Source of the DNA: Aureimonas sp. AU20
GTDB taxonomy: Bacteria; Pseudomonadota; Alphaproteobacteria; Rhizobiales; Rhizobiaceae
Direction: 5' to 3'
Assembly (NCBI RefSeq): GCF_001442755.1
Contig: NZ_CP006367.1
Span: 1,116,001 to 1,180,000, forward strand
Length of the DNA stretch: 64,000 nucleotides
Position 1 is the stretch's first letter, and each line of letters begins with the position of its first letter. Positions 7,614 through 16,688 of this stretch are shown here, piece by piece. Below the pieces are notes generated by a model, which worked only from the letters and a program-made list of their open reading frames with translations, was not told the origin of the DNA and did no database searches. Position numbers and translations under genes: made by a program.

Positions 7614-9344
7614 TCAGTAGCCGATCGCGGCGCCCGAGCCCGCCCGCGCGTCGATCGCGCCGAAGAAGCGTTCGGGGTTGGCGGGGTCGCGTGCCTTCAG
7701 GCTGGGGCCGCCGACGAGAATGCCCGCCGCCTGACCCCAGACCGGCCAGTTCGGGTCCTCGCTCACCTTGTGGCCCTTGGCGGCGAGAAGCCGGATCGTG
7801 TCGGGCGAGAGGGCGCGCGGCTCGATCGTGATCCGGTCGGGCTGCCATTGATGGTGGATGCGGGGCGCATCCACCGCCTCCTGAATGGTCATGCCGTGGT
7901 CCACCACGTTCATGATCGCCTCGGCGACGATGGTGATGATGCGCGAGCCGCCGGGCGAGCCGATCACCATCACCGGCTCGCCGTTCTCAGTCAGGATCGT
8001 CGGGCTCATGGAGGAAAGCGGCGTCTTGCCCGGCGCGATGGCATTGGCCTCGCCTTGGATCAGGCCGTAGAGATTGGGCACGCCGACCTTCTGTGTGAAG
8101 TCGTCCATCTCGTTGTTGAGAAGGACGCCCGTGCCCGGCGCCACGACCCGCGCGCCGAACGAGCCGTTCAGCGTGTAGGTCACGGCGACGGCGTTTCCGT
8201 CCTTGTCGATGATGGAATAATGCGTGGTCTCGTGGCTTTCGCTGCCGACCGGCTTCATAGCGCTCGAAACGCCGGCCCGGTTCGGGTCGATGCGCGCGCG
8301 CACCTTGTCGGCATAGGCCTGCGAGAGCAGCGTCTCGGTCGGGTTCTTCACGAAGTCGGGGTCGCCCAGCGCCGAGTTGCGATCGACGAAGCCCTGCCGC
8401 ATGGCTTCCGCCATGAGATGCACCGTCTCGGCCGAGCCGTAGCCGGTATAGCTCAGGGGATAGGCTTCCAAGATGTTGAGGATTTCGCAGATCACCACGC
8501 CGCCCGAACTCGGCGGCGGGGAGGAGATGATCTCGTAACCGCGATAGTCGCAGCGAACGGGATCGAGCTCGCGCACCTTGTAGGCCTCGAAATCGGCGGT
8601 CTCCAGAATGCCGCCATGGGCGGCGCTGGCCTTGGCGATCGCTTCCGCCGCCGCACCCCGGTAGAACCCGTCCGGCCCGCGCTGGGCGATGGCGTCCAGA
8701 ACGCCGGCCAGATCGCTCTGCACCAGCCGCTCCCCGGCGCGATAGGGTTCGGTGCCGTTCTTCAGGAAGATGGCGCTGGCGCCCGCGTCCTTGGCGAGAT
8801 CGGCATTGGCGTCGGCGAAGCTTTCCACATCGCCCGGCGAGAGCACGAAGCCCTCGCGCGCCAGACGGATCGCCGGGGCGATCAGCGCGGCGCGATCCTT
8901 GGTGCCGTATTTTTCGCGCGCCAGCTCGAAGCCGGCGACCGAGCCGGGCACGCCGACCGCGAGATAGCCGTCGGTGGAAAGGCCCGGCACGGGCTCGCCC
9001 TTGGCGTCGAGATACATGTCCTTCGAGGCCCGGCCGGGCGCGCGCTCGCGAAAGTCGAGGAAGCGCGTGCGCCCGTCCTTCATGCGCAGCGTCATGAAGC
9101 CGCCGCCGCCGAGATTGCCCGCGGTGGGATAGGTGACGGCCAGTGCGTAGCCCACCGCCACGGCGGCATCCACCGCGTTGCCGCCAGCCCGCAGCACGGC
9201 CACGCCGACCTCGGAGGCGAGGCGCTGCGCGGTGACGACCATGCCGTGCTCGGCCCCGACCGGCGCGGGCGAGGCCGCACTGGCGCCGCTGGCGAAACTG
9301 ACGACGAGGCAGGTGGCAAGGACAAGGCGGAATGGGCGAGGCAT
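7614..9344 (-). CDS. ggt: Gamma-glutamyltransferase
   Basis: A 576-residue periplasmic enzyme that hydrolyses or transfers the gamma-glutamyl group of glutathione. A signal peptide (residues 1 to about 24, LVLATCLVVSFASGASA) is followed by the large-subunit start AEHGMVVTAQ. The autoprocessing and nucleophile site TTHYSIID places the catalytic Thr at about residue 374. The substrate loop GSPGGSRIITIV is in the small subunit. Length matches the family. GGAGG precedes the ATG at 9344; a longer reading to 9422 would bury the signal peptide. Single gene on the minus strand, stop 144 bp before the yihY-family start. Confidence 0.95.
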   Translation of the reverse strand: MPRPFRLVLATCLVVSFASGASAASPAPVGAEHGMVVTAQRLASEVGVAVLRAGGNAVDAAVAVGYALAVTYPTAGNLGGGGFMTLRMKDGRTRFLDFRERAPGRASKDMYLDAKGEPVPGLSTDGYLAVGVPGSVAGFELAREKYGTKDRAALIAPAIRLAREGFVLSPGDVESFADANADLAKDAGASAIFLKNGTEPYRAGERLVQSDLAGVLDAIAQRGPDGFYRGAAAEAIAKASAAHGGILETADFEAYKVRELDPVRCDYRGYEIISSPPPSSGGVVICEILNILEAYPLSYTGYGSAETVHLMAEAMRQGFVDRNSALGDPDFVKNPTETLLSQAYADKVRARIDPNRAGVSSAMKPVGSESHETTHYSIIDKDGNAVAVTYTLNGSFGARVVAPGTGVLLNNEMDDFTQKVGVPNLYGLIQGEANAIAPGKTPLSSMSPTILTENGEPVMVIGSPGGSRIITIVAEAIMNVVDHGMTIQEAVDAPRIHHQWQPDRITIEPRALSPDTIRLLAAKGHKVSEDPNWPVWGQAAGILVGGPSLKARDPANPERFFGAIDARAGSGAAIGY

Positions 9345-9480
9345 GGCGCGGCTCCTCCGGCGTTGTGCCGCCCATGGCGAGGCGACTGAGGGGAGACTGC
9401 CCCCTTCCGGCGGCCTTGTCACGCTTCGGCCCTGTCGTGCTCCGGTCTTGCGGCGGCCGGTCTCGGCGGGCCCGGCGCAG

Positions 9481-10485
9481 TCAGCGCAGGTCGATCTGCC
9501 GTGTTTCGTGCAGAACCGGGCTTCCCTCGCGCAGGATCTCGACGGCGACGGTCCACGGGCCGGGCGCGGGCGGGCGCCGCAGGCCGGCCAAGCCGGAATA
9601 GACCGCCTTGTTGTTGTCCAGCGGCTCGGCCGTTGTGTCGAGAACCTGTGCGCCGCCGGGATCGGTCAGCTGAAAGCGGACGCGGTCGCCTTTGCGCAGA
9701 TTGGCGAGCCAGGCCCAGCCGACCGTGATGGGAGAGCGGAGCGTCGCCGGCGGCGGCGGCCCGTCCTGAACGAGCCTGCCGTAGTCCACCATCTCGCCGG
9801 CAAGGCCCATGGCCAGGACCTGCGTCGTCGGACGCAGGAGGCGCGCGGCGGCATCAAGCGTGAACAGGGTGTCGCGCTCGGTGTCCTCGGCCACGCAGCC
9901 GCCGCCGACGGAATGGCCGGATATAGGGTCGATCCGCTCGCCGTTCCGCCGCACGGACAGATGCACATGGGGAAACTCGGCCAGACCCGAGGCGCCGATC
10001 TCCCCGAGCGTCTGGCCCGCCTCCACCCGCTCGCCCGACCGCACGCGCACGGACCCCTTGCGCAGATGGCAATATTGGGTTTCTAGTCCTTCGCCATGGT
10101 CGAGAACGACGCCGTTGCCGCATTCGACGGACTGCACCGCGTCGCGAAGGGCCGGCGTCGAGGCCAGCCGGTCCTCCATGCCGTCGCGCCCGCCCTTCAC
10201 CGTGCCGGCGAGCGCGGCGACCACCGGCTCTCCGCGGGCGATGTCGCGCAGCGAAAGGAGGCGGATGTCGATGCCGTCGTGCCCGTCATAGGCGGCGATG
10301 CCGCAGAACGGATCGCGGACGCCGGGGCCGGCCTCCATGTCGGGCAGTTGCTGGACGAAGCAGTCCCGGCCGATCTCGCAGGTGACGGGAAGTCCCAGGC
10401 GGCTTGTATCCTCGGCCTCGGCGGGCGCGGACAGCGCGAGGCCCCCGGCGAGAAGGGCGGCGAGGCGGGCCGGGCGAAGCGACAT
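9481..10485 (-). CDS. Secreted M23 (LytM-type) metallopeptidase
   Basis: A 334-residue exported protein with a signal peptide ending around residue 25 (LALSAPAEA). The M23 domain shows the zinc-ligand pair HDGID and the HVHLSV motif, with extra cysteines (CGIAAYDGHD, YCHLRKGS, GGGCVAED) that could form disulfides. The C-terminal about 120 residues resemble a beta-sandwich extension with no recognised name. The family cleaves peptidoglycan peptide bridges or regulates amidases; activity here is inferred. The ATG at 10485 begins a normal signal peptide. The ribosome binding site is weak. Confidence 0.85.
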   Translation of the reverse strand: MSLRPARLAALLAGGLALSAPAEAEDTSRLGLPVTCEIGRDCFVQQLPDMEAGPGVRDPFCGIAAYDGHDGIDIRLLSLRDIARGEPVVAALAGTVKGGRDGMEDRLASTPALRDAVQSVECGNGVVLDHGEGLETQYCHLRKGSVRVRSGERVEAGQTLGEIGASGLAEFPHVHLSVRRNGERIDPISGHSVGGGCVAEDTERDTLFTLDAAARLLRPTTQVLAMGLAGEMVDYGRLVQDGPPPPATLRSPITVGWAWLANLRKGDRVRFQLTDPGGAQVLDTTAEPLDNNKAVYSGLAGLRRPPAPGPWTVAVEILREGSPVLHETRQIDLR

Positions 10486-10830
10486 GGCAAGGACCCTCGG
10501 TTTCGGCATCCGGCGGGTTTGTGGCACAGGGCGGCGGAGGCGTCGAGGCAGCGCCCGCGCTCAGGTTCCGGACGTGCTCGACGGCAACGGGATGGGAGGC
10601 GGTGGGCGAGGAGGGACGTGGGGGCTTTAGCTTGGTCATCTCTAATCGATCCGATCAGACCACGAATGGCGTCACGCAAGCCGCCGGCGATGCGCAATGG
10701 CTTCTCAAGCGTTGCTCGCAAGCAGGCAGTGCCACCCCAGACGTGATGTTGACCGGCACGCACTACAATCGCCCCCGACGATAGGATAAGGATCAGGACC
10801 GAATCGCCAGGCGCATCGGAAGGACCGCTC
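10486..10830. other. Divergent intergenic region between the M23 peptidase gene and pncB
   Basis: 345 bp without a gene. It must hold promoters for both flanking genes. The right half is the less GC-rich part. A TACAAT at 10764-10769 could be a -10 element for pncB, but no good -35 lies at the right distance. No riboswitch-like pairing was recognised. Confidence 0.4.
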
Positions 10831-12135
10831 ATGGTCGCCACGGATATCGCGACGCGCGTGTGGAACCACACGTTCAAGCTCGACCCGATCGTGCGCTCGC
10901 TGCTCGACACGGATTTCTACAAGCTCCTGATGCTGCAGATGGTCTGGGGCCTGCACCCGACCACGCAGGTCACCTTCCGGCTCATCAACCGGACCCGCAC
11001 CGTGCGGATCGCCGACGAGATCGACGAGGGCGAGCTTCGCGCCCAGCTCGACCATGCCCGCTCGGTGCGCTTCTCCAAGCGCGAGATGATCTGGCTGGCG
11101 GGCAACTCCTTCTATGGCGAGCGGCAGATCTTCCTGCCCGCCTTTCTGGAATGGCTGCGCGACTTCCAGCTGCCGCCCTACGAGCTGGCCAAGCGCGACG
11201 GGCAGTACGAGCTGATGTTCCACGGGCCCTGGACCCACACGATGATGTGGGAAATCCCGGCGCTCGCCATCATCAACGAGCTGCGCTCGCGCGCCGCGAT
11301 GAAGGATTACGGCCGCTTCGAGCTGGACGTGCTCTATGCCCGGGCCAAGGCCAAGATGTGGGAGAAGGTGGAGCGGCTGGACAAGCTGCCCGCCATCCGC
11401 ATGTCCGACTTCGGCACGCGGCGGCGCCATTCCTTCCTGTGGCAGCGCTGGTGCGTCGAAGCGCTGAAGGAAAAGCTGGGCGACCGTTTCATCGGCTCCT
11501 CCAACGTGCTTCTCGCCATGGAGACCGATCTCGAAGCCATCGGCACCAATGCGCACGAACTGCCCATGGTCTACGCCGCCTTGGCGCGCTCGGACGCGGA
11601 GCTGCGCGACGCGCCCTACGAGGTGCTGAAAGCCTGGCAGAGCTGGTATGGCGGCAATCTTCTGGTGGTGTTGCCCGACACGTTCGGCACGGCGTCCTTC
11701 CTGGAGCGCGCGCCGGGCTGGGTGGCGAACTGGACGGGCTTTCGCCCCGACTCCGCGCCCCCGATCGAGGGCGGCGAGGCGATCATGGCATGGTGGCGCT
11801 CCAAGGGCGTCGACCCGCGCGACAAGCTGCTTGTCTTCTCCGACGGGATGGACGTCGATTCCATCGAGGAGACCTATCGCCATTTCGACGGGAGGGTGCG
11901 CATGAGCTTCGGCTGGGGCACCAATCTCACCAACGACTTCCGCGGTGTCGCGCCCGAGGACACGCCGGGCCTCCATCCGATCTCGCTGGTCTGCAAGGTG
12001 ATGGACGCCGACGGGCGCCCGGCGGTGAAGCTGTCGGACAATCCGGCCAAGGCGACGGGCACCGCCGCCGACATCGAGCGTTATCGCCGCATCTTCGGCA
12101 CCAAGGCGGAAATTTCGCGCGACGTGCTGGTTTGA
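10831..12135 (+). CDS. pncB: Nicotinate phosphoribosyltransferase
   Basis: A 434-residue enzyme that makes nicotinate mononucleotide from nicotinate and PRPP, the entry step of NAD salvage. The N terminus carries [14 protein letters not shown] typical of the long bacterial PncB group. The catalytic His region is within [14 protein letters not shown], and the phosphoribosyl-binding region includes [17 protein letters not shown] and [10 protein letters not shown]. Length is normal. It begins a run of plus-strand genes; the next start is 137 bp away. Anthranilate- or NAD-related use could link it loosely to the kynurenine genes downstream, but this is only proximity. Confidence 0.93.
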   Translation: MVATDIATRVWNHTFKLDPIVRSLLDTDFYKLLMLQMVWGLHPTTQVTFRLINRTRTVRIADEIDEGELRAQLDHARSVRFSKREMIWLAGNSFYGERQIFLPAFLEWLRDFQLPPYELAKRDGQYELMFHGPWTHTMMWEIPALAIINELRSRAAMKDYGRFELDVLYARAKAKMWEKVERLDKLPAIRMSDFGTRRRHSFLWQRWCVEALKEKLGDRFIGSSNVLLAMETDLEAIGTNAHELPMVYAALARSDAELRDAPYEVLKAWQSWYGGNLLVVLPDTFGTASFLERAPGWVANWTGFRPDSAPPIEGGEAIMAWWRSKGVDPRDKLLVFSDGMDVDSIEETYRHFDGRVRMSFGWGTNLTNDFRGVAPEDTPGLHPISLVCKVMDADGRPAVKLSDNPAKATGTAADIERYRRIFGTKAEISRDVLV

Positions 12136-12271
12136 GAATAATCGACCTTTTTTTTAGGGGCTCGATGGGTCAGGAGAGGGGAAATCCGTTTGCGGTGCGG
12201 TCTCGCGCCGCGATGCCGGCTTGCCCCTCGGCCTGCCGCGCCGTGTCCCCCATGCTGCCGAAGGGCCCCCG

Positions 12272-13096
12272 ATGAACGCCCCCGTCCAGACCCCGCTCGC
12301 CTCCGACGCGCCCGCCTTTCCGATCCCGGCCAATGTCTTCGCCGAGACCGTGACGGAGGTGAAGCACTACACCGACCACCTGTTCAAGTTCCGCATGACA
12401 CGGCCGGCGAGCTTCCGCTTCCGCACCGGCGAGTTCGCCATGATCGGCCTGCCCAATGCCGAGAAGCCGGTGTTCCGCGCCTATTCCATCGCCAGCCCCT
12501 CCTGGGACGAAGAGCTCGAATTCTTCTCCATCAAGGTGCCGGGCGGCCCGCTGACCGAGCATCTCCAGCGCATCCAGCCGGGCGACACCGTGCTGATGCG
12601 CAAGAAGCCGACGGGCACGCTGGTGCTCGACGCGCTTCTGCCGGGCAAGCGGCTCTATCTCTTTTCCACCGGCACCGGCATCGCGCCCTTCGCGGGCGTG
12701 ATCCGCGACCCCGAGACCTATGAGAAGTTCGAGCAGGTCGTGCTCACCCACACGACGCGCACGCTGGCCGAGCTGCACTATGGGCAGGAGCTGGTGGAGG
12801 CGATCAAGACCGACGAGATCCTGTCCGAGATCGTCGGCGACAAGCTGCTTTACCACGGCTCCGCCACTCGTGAGGGCGACCACAAGGGCGAGCGCGTCAC
12901 CACGCTTCTGGAAACCGGCAAGCTCTTCACCGATCTCGGTCTTCCCCGGATCGACCCGGCGGTGGACCGCGCCATGATCTGCGGCTCCATGGAAATGCTG
13001 AAGGAAACGGCCGCGCTCTGCGAAAAGTTCGGCCTGGACGAGGGCGCCAATTCCAAGCCCGGCACCTATGTCGTGGAGCGCGCCTTCGTCGACTGA
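12272..13096 (+). CDS. fpr: Ferredoxin/flavodoxin-NADP+ reductase
   Basis: A 274-residue FAD enzyme moving electrons between NADPH and ferredoxin or flavodoxin in the cytosol. The FAD motif RAYSIASP, the NADP-binding STGTGIAPF and the later CGSMEML are present. The C terminus VVERAFVD has the extended tail seen in the bacterial subclass I reductases of Rhodobacter and Azotobacter. GAAGGG lies 6 bases before the ATG at 12272, so the longer reading from 12221 is not used. Its partner ferredoxin is not in the window. Confidence 0.92.
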   Translation: MNAPVQTPLASDAPAFPIPANVFAETVTEVKHYTDHLFKFRMTRPASFRFRTGEFAMIGLPNAEKPVFRAYSIASPSWDEELEFFSIKVPGGPLTEHLQRIQPGDTVLMRKKPTGTLVLDALLPGKRLYLFSTGTGIAPFAGVIRDPETYEKFEQVVLTHTTRTLAELHYGQELVEAIKTDEILSEIVGDKLLYHGSATREGDHKGERVTTLLETGKLFTDLGLPRIDPAVDRAMICGSMEMLKETAALCEKFGLDEGANSKPGTYVVERAFVD

Positions 13097-13186
13097 CGAC
13101 CGGGCGTCCCACCGGAGGGCGTGATGTCGGGGGCGTGACGCGGCGGCCATGGCGCCCTATTCCTGTTGCCGCAGGGAGGATGTGTC

Positions 13187-14029
13187 ATGACCCAGTGGAA
13201 CCCGGTCGCCGATTTCGATGCGGCCTATGACAATTCCGGCGCCGTCAGCGGCGCCGAGACTTTCGTGCCGCGCTGGGAGCGCGAGGCGGCGGGCTTCCGC
13301 GAGGCGCTGACTGCCCGCCGGCGCGCCGAGATCGACCTGCCCTATGGCGACAATCCCCGCCATCGCCTCGACCTGTTCCACCCGGAGGGGCAGGCGCGGG
13401 GCCTCGTGGTCTTCGTCCATGGCGGCTACTGGAAAGCGCTTTCCAAGGATGTCTGGTCGCATCTGGCACGAGGCGCGGTGGAGTCCGGCTTCGCCTTCGC
13501 CATCCCGAGCTACCGCCTGGCGCCCGAGGCGCGGCTGACCGACATTGCCGCCGACGTGGCGCGCGCCGTCGCGCTGGCGGCCGAGCGCATCGCCGGCCCG
13601 GTGCGCCTCGTCGGCCATTCCGCCGGTGGTCATCTCGTCGCACGCATGGTTTCGTCCGGCACGCCGCTGCCCGGCCCGGTGCTGGGGCGCATCGACCGTG
13701 TCGTTCCCGTCAGCGGCCTCCACGACCTTCGCCCCATCCGCCGCACGCGCATGAACGACACGCTGCGCATCGACGCGGCCGAGGCGCTGAGCGAGAGCCC
13801 GATGCTGCTGGAGCCCGTGCATCCCTGCCCGGTCCATGCTGTGGTCGGCGCGGCGGAGCTCCCCGAGCTGCGGCGCCAGACCTTTGCGCTCGCCTCCGCC
13901 TGGGCCGGGCTCGGCGCGCCGATCGAGGCGGCGGAAATTCCCGGCCGGCACCATTTCGACGTGGTGGAGGAATTGGCCGTCCCAGGATCGCAGGTCACAA
14001 GGATTTTGACGGCGGGCGCCTCGCTCTGA
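13187..14029 (+). CDS. Kynurenine-formamidase-like alpha/beta hydrolase
   Basis: A 280-residue alpha/beta hydrolase. The oxyanion motif HGGYW is the hallmark of arylformamidases that hydrolyse N-formylkynurenine. The nucleophile is in GHSAGG, and the catalytic His is in GRHHFD near the C terminus. GGGAGGA lies 6 bases before the ATG. It sits 30 bp before the sensor-domain gene and is in one operon with kynureninase, which supports the formamidase role: formylkynurenine to kynurenine, then anthranilate. Tryptophan or indoleamine dioxygenase is not in the window. Confidence 0.82.
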   Translation: MTQWNPVADFDAAYDNSGAVSGAETFVPRWEREAAGFREALTARRRAEIDLPYGDNPRHRLDLFHPEGQARGLVVFVHGGYWKALSKDVWSHLARGAVESGFAFAIPSYRLAPEARLTDIAADVARAVALAAERIAGPVRLVGHSAGGHLVARMVSSGTPLPGPVLGRIDRVVPVSGLHDLRPIRRTRMNDTLRIDAAEALSESPMLLEPVHPCPVHAVVGAAELPELRRQTFALASAWAGLGAPIEAAEIPGRHHFDVVEELAVPGSQVTRILTAGASL

Positions 14030-14059
14030 TAGCTCTCCGCCGGTGGAGGCGCTCTCTCG

Positions 14060-14308
14060 ATGCAAGCGATTTTCGTTCAGTTCAAATGCCGCCCCGGCGC
14101 GGCCTATGCCGTGGCCGACGCCCTGGTGGAAAGCGTGGAGGAGATTTCGGAAGTCTACTCCACCTCCGGCCAATACGATCTTCTCGCCAAGTTCTATCTC
14201 GAGGCTGGGCGCGACATAGGCCATTTCGTGACCGAGCGGTTGCAGACCGTGGACGGCGTCATGGACACGTTCACCACCGTCGCCTTCAAGGCCTTCGGAC
14301 GTGGCTGA
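14060..14308 (+). CDS. Stand-alone Lrp/AsnC-type ligand-binding (RAM) domain protein
   Basis: An 82-residue protein that is only the effector-binding half of Lrp/AsnC regulators, with no DNA-binding helix-turn-helix. The fold pattern is recognisable: beta strand AIFVQFKCRPG, helix DALVESVEEI, then EVYSTSGQYDLLAKFY and a final strand TFTTVAFKAF. Such free RAM domains can bind amino acids or partner regulators. GGAGG lies 9-10 bases before the ATG. Its stop overlaps the kynureninase start by eight bases, so it is translationally coupled. Sensing of tryptophan or kynurenine is an inference from position only. Confidence 0.8.
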   Translation: MQAIFVQFKCRPGAAYAVADALVESVEEISEVYSTSGQYDLLAKFYLEAGRDIGHFVTERLQTVDGVMDTFTTVAFKAFGRG

Positions 14309-15566
14309 CGCCCCGCTGGCGCCGCTTCAGGATTTAAGTGATCGCGCGCGGGAGGCCGACCGGGCCGATCTGCTTCGCTCGCGCCGCGCGCTGTTCCACC
14401 TGCCGGATGGCGTGACCTATCTCGACGGCAATTCGCTGGGTTGCCTCACCTATGCCGCGCGCGAGCGGCTGCGCCATGTCGTCGACCAGGAATGGGGCGA
14501 GGGGCTGATCTCCTCGTGGAACGCGGCCTCCTGGGTGGACCTGCCTGCCCGCGTCGGCGCGCGCATCGCCCGCCTCGTCGGGGCGGAGGAGGGGGCGCTC
14601 GTTGCCTGCGACTCCACCTCGGTCAACCTGTTCAAGGTCCTGTCCGCCGCTCTGGCGCTGCGCCCCGGCCGGCGTGTGATCGTGTCGGAGCGGTCCAACT
14701 TCCCGACCGATCTCTACATGGCCGAAGGGCTCGCTGCCCTGCTCGGGCAGGGGCACGAGTTGCGTCTGGCGGACAGCGCGGAGGAAATCCCCGCGCTTGT
14801 GGATGGCGACACCGCCGTCCTGATGCTGACGCAGGTGAACTATCGCACCGGCGCGCTGCATGACATGGCGGCTCTGTCGGCCCTCGCGCACGACCACGGC
14901 GCCCTGGCGCTCTGGGATCTCGCGCATTCCGCCGGCGCCCTGCCCGTGGACCTGTCGCGCGACGGAGCGGATTTCGCCGTCGGCTGCGGCTACAAATATC
15001 TGAACGGCGGCCCCGGCGCGCCGGCCTTCCTTTATGTCGCCCCGCGCCACGGCGAGGCGGCCCGCCAGCCTCTGTCCGGCTGGTTCGGCCATGCCGCGCC
15101 CTTCGGCTTCGAGCCGGGCTACCGGCCGGCGCCGGGCATCGCCCGCTTCCTTACCGGCACACCCTCGGTTCTGGCGCTGTCGGCGCTCGACGCGGCGCTC
15201 GATGCGTTCGAGGGGGTGGAGATGTCCCGGCTGCGCGAGAAGTCGATGGCGCTGACCGCCTTCTTCGTGGAGGCGGTGGAGACGCTTTGCGAGGGCCGGG
15301 GCCTCACGCTCGCCGGCCCGCGCGAGCCGGCCCTGCGCGGCAGCCAGATCTCCTTTCACCACCCCGCCGCCTACGCCCTGTGTCAGGCGCTGATCGCCGC
15401 CGGGGTCGTGGGCGATTTCCGGGCGCCGGACATCCTGCGCTTCGGCTTCGCGCCGCTCTACAATTCCTTTGCCGATGCCCTCCATGCGGCGGATACGATG
15501 GCGGCGCTTCTCGCCTCCGGCCGCCACGAGGACGAACGCTTCCAGCGCCGGAACACCGTGACATGA
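14301..15566 (+). CDS. kynU: Kynureninase
   Basis: A 421-residue PLP enzyme splitting kynurenine to anthranilate and alanine. The N-terminal block YLDGNSLG, the ALWDLAHSAGALPVDL region and the PLP-lysine motif GCGYKYLNGGPG (Lys in YKY) match the family. The start is GTG at 14301, overlapping the sensor-domain gene. Its stop overlaps the next start by four bases (ATGA), so the following MfnB-like/FolB fusion is made from the same message. Length is normal. Confidence 0.93.
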   Translation: MADAPLAPLQDLSDRAREADRADLLRSRRALFHLPDGVTYLDGNSLGCLTYAARERLRHVVDQEWGEGLISSWNAASWVDLPARVGARIARLVGAEEGALVACDSTSVNLFKVLSAALALRPGRRVIVSERSNFPTDLYMAEGLAALLGQGHELRLADSAEEIPALVDGDTAVLMLTQVNYRTGALHDMAALSALAHDHGALALWDLAHSAGALPVDLSRDGADFAVGCGYKYLNGGPGAPAFLYVAPRHGEAARQPLSGWFGHAAPFGFEPGYRPAPGIARFLTGTPSVLALSALDAALDAFEGVEMSRLREKSMALTAFFVEAVETLCEGRGLTLAGPREPALRGSQISFHHPAAYALCQALIAAGVVGDFRAPDILRFGFAPLYNSFADALHAADTMAALLASGRHEDERFQRRNTVT

Positions 15567-16453
15567 CGCTTTCCAAACCCCCCTGTCGCTTCGCCATCGC
15601 CGTGCGCTCCCCCGAGGAGGCGCGCCGCGCGCTGGAGGCGGGGGCGGACTACGTCCTGGCGCCGGCGCGGCGGGATCGGCCGGGCGCCGCCGGGACGGTG
15701 GAGCGGCGCGGCGACGGCCAGCCCGAACTCTACTTCGCCATGGCCGGCGACGTCACGTTGCCGGCGGACCCGCTGCGCGTGGCGCGGCTGGAAGCGCCGG
15801 ACGAGTTCGTCGGCGTGCTGCGCGGCGGCTATTCCGTCGTGCTGCTCGATCCCGACCGAGCGCTGCTGCGCGCCTTTTCGCTGGAAACCCTGGCCGAGTT
15901 CCAGCGCGCCTGCCGCGAGGCCGGCTTGGAATGCTGGTTCGGCGGCCGGCTCGAACTGCCCGACATTCCGCGCCTTCTGGTGCTGGCGCCCGACGCGCTG
16001 GTGTTTGAGGAACTCGATGCCGAAACGCTGGCGACCGGCCGGCGCATGTTGAGCACGCCCGCCGCGCCGCTGGCGCCCGAGCGTGACTTGCCGGAAACGG
16101 ACCGCATCTTCGTGCGCGGCTTCACGCTGCCCTTCCGCGTCGGGGCCTATCGGTTCGAGCGCGATCGCTCGCAGCGCCTGCGCTTCACCGTGGAGGCCGA
16201 GGTGCGCCGCCCCAGCCGCACCCCGCGCGAGGTCAGCGAGGTCTATTCCTACGACATCGTGACGGACGCGATCCGCCGTCTCGCCGACCAGGGCCACACC
16301 GATCTGGTGGAAGCGCTGGCCGAGGATCTGGCGGCCGATCTCCTCGGCGACAGCCGGCTCCTTTCGGTCGAGATTCAAGTGGAAAAGCTCGATCTCGGGC
16401 CCGAGGCGGTGGGCGTCGTGATTCGACGCCGGCGCGAGGATCGCGGCTTCTGA
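15563..16453 (+). CDS. MfnB-like domain fused to dihydroneopterin aldolase
   Basis: A 296-residue two-domain protein. Residues about 9-165 resemble MfnB ((5-formylfuran-3-yl)methyl phosphate synthase, DUF556) of methanofuran synthesis: EEARRALEAGADYVL near the start and SLETLAEFQRACREAGLECWFGGRLELPDIPRL later. This region contains no lysine, although MfnB works through lysines that form a Schiff base, so it is probably not catalytic in that way. Residues about 175-290 are a FolB-type dihydroneopterin aldolase with the conserved Glu in GAYRFE, Tyr in VYSYDIV and Lys in VEIQVEKLD. It overlaps kynU by four bases. The neighbouring MfnE-like kinase suggests a tetrahydromethanopterin/methanofuran cofactor route rather than folate. 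Confidence 0.7.
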   Translation: MTLSKPPCRFAIAVRSPEEARRALEAGADYVLAPARRDRPGAAGTVERRGDGQPELYFAMAGDVTLPADPLRVARLEAPDEFVGVLRGGYSVVLLDPDRALLRAFSLETLAEFQRACREAGLECWFGGRLELPDIPRLLVLAPDALVFEELDAETLATGRRMLSTPAAPLAPERDLPETDRIFVRGFTLPFRVGAYRFERDRSQRLRFTVEAEVRRPSRTPREVSEVYSYDIVTDAIRRLADQGHTDLVEALAEDLAADLLGDSRLLSVEIQVEKLDLGPEAVGVVIRRRREDRGF

Positions 16454-16455
16454 GA

Positions 16456-16476
16456 GGCGTCTGCGGGAAAGACGCC
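16456..16476 (+). terminator. Stem-loop after the aldolase fusion gene
   Basis: GGCGTC (16456-16461) pairs with GACGCC (16471-16476), starting three bases after the stop codon and followed by a short T-containing tract. It is a weak terminator or attenuator before the kinase gene. Confidence 0.3.
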
Positions 16477-16620
16477 GGAGATCTTTGCTTCAAAGGCAGC
16501 TCTGAACGGGGCCTTTGGCGGGCTGGAAACAGAAATCTCCTTCCGAACGGTTTGCCGCGATAACGGGCAATGCATGGCACCTTTGCGTGCAACGAATGGT
16601 CACGCAACTTTGCAACCATG

Positions 16621-16649
16621 TTAAAACGTGTTCACATGATGCACATAAT
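16621..16649 (+). promoter_or_regulatory. Candidate sigma-70-type promoter
   Basis: TTAAAA (16621-16626), 17 bases, CATAAT (16644-16649), in the most AT-rich part of this region and 40 bases before the kinase ATG. It would let the kinase and perhaps urease genes start transcription apart from the kynurenine operon. Confidence 0.35.
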
Positions 16650-16688
16650 CGTGCCCCCGGCACGCCCATGGACCGGAAGGAGAGGATG

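Noticed and set aside
10749..10769. TTGACC and TACAAT before pncB as a promoter
   Set aside because: The two hexamers are only 9 bases apart, far too close for a sigma-70 promoter.
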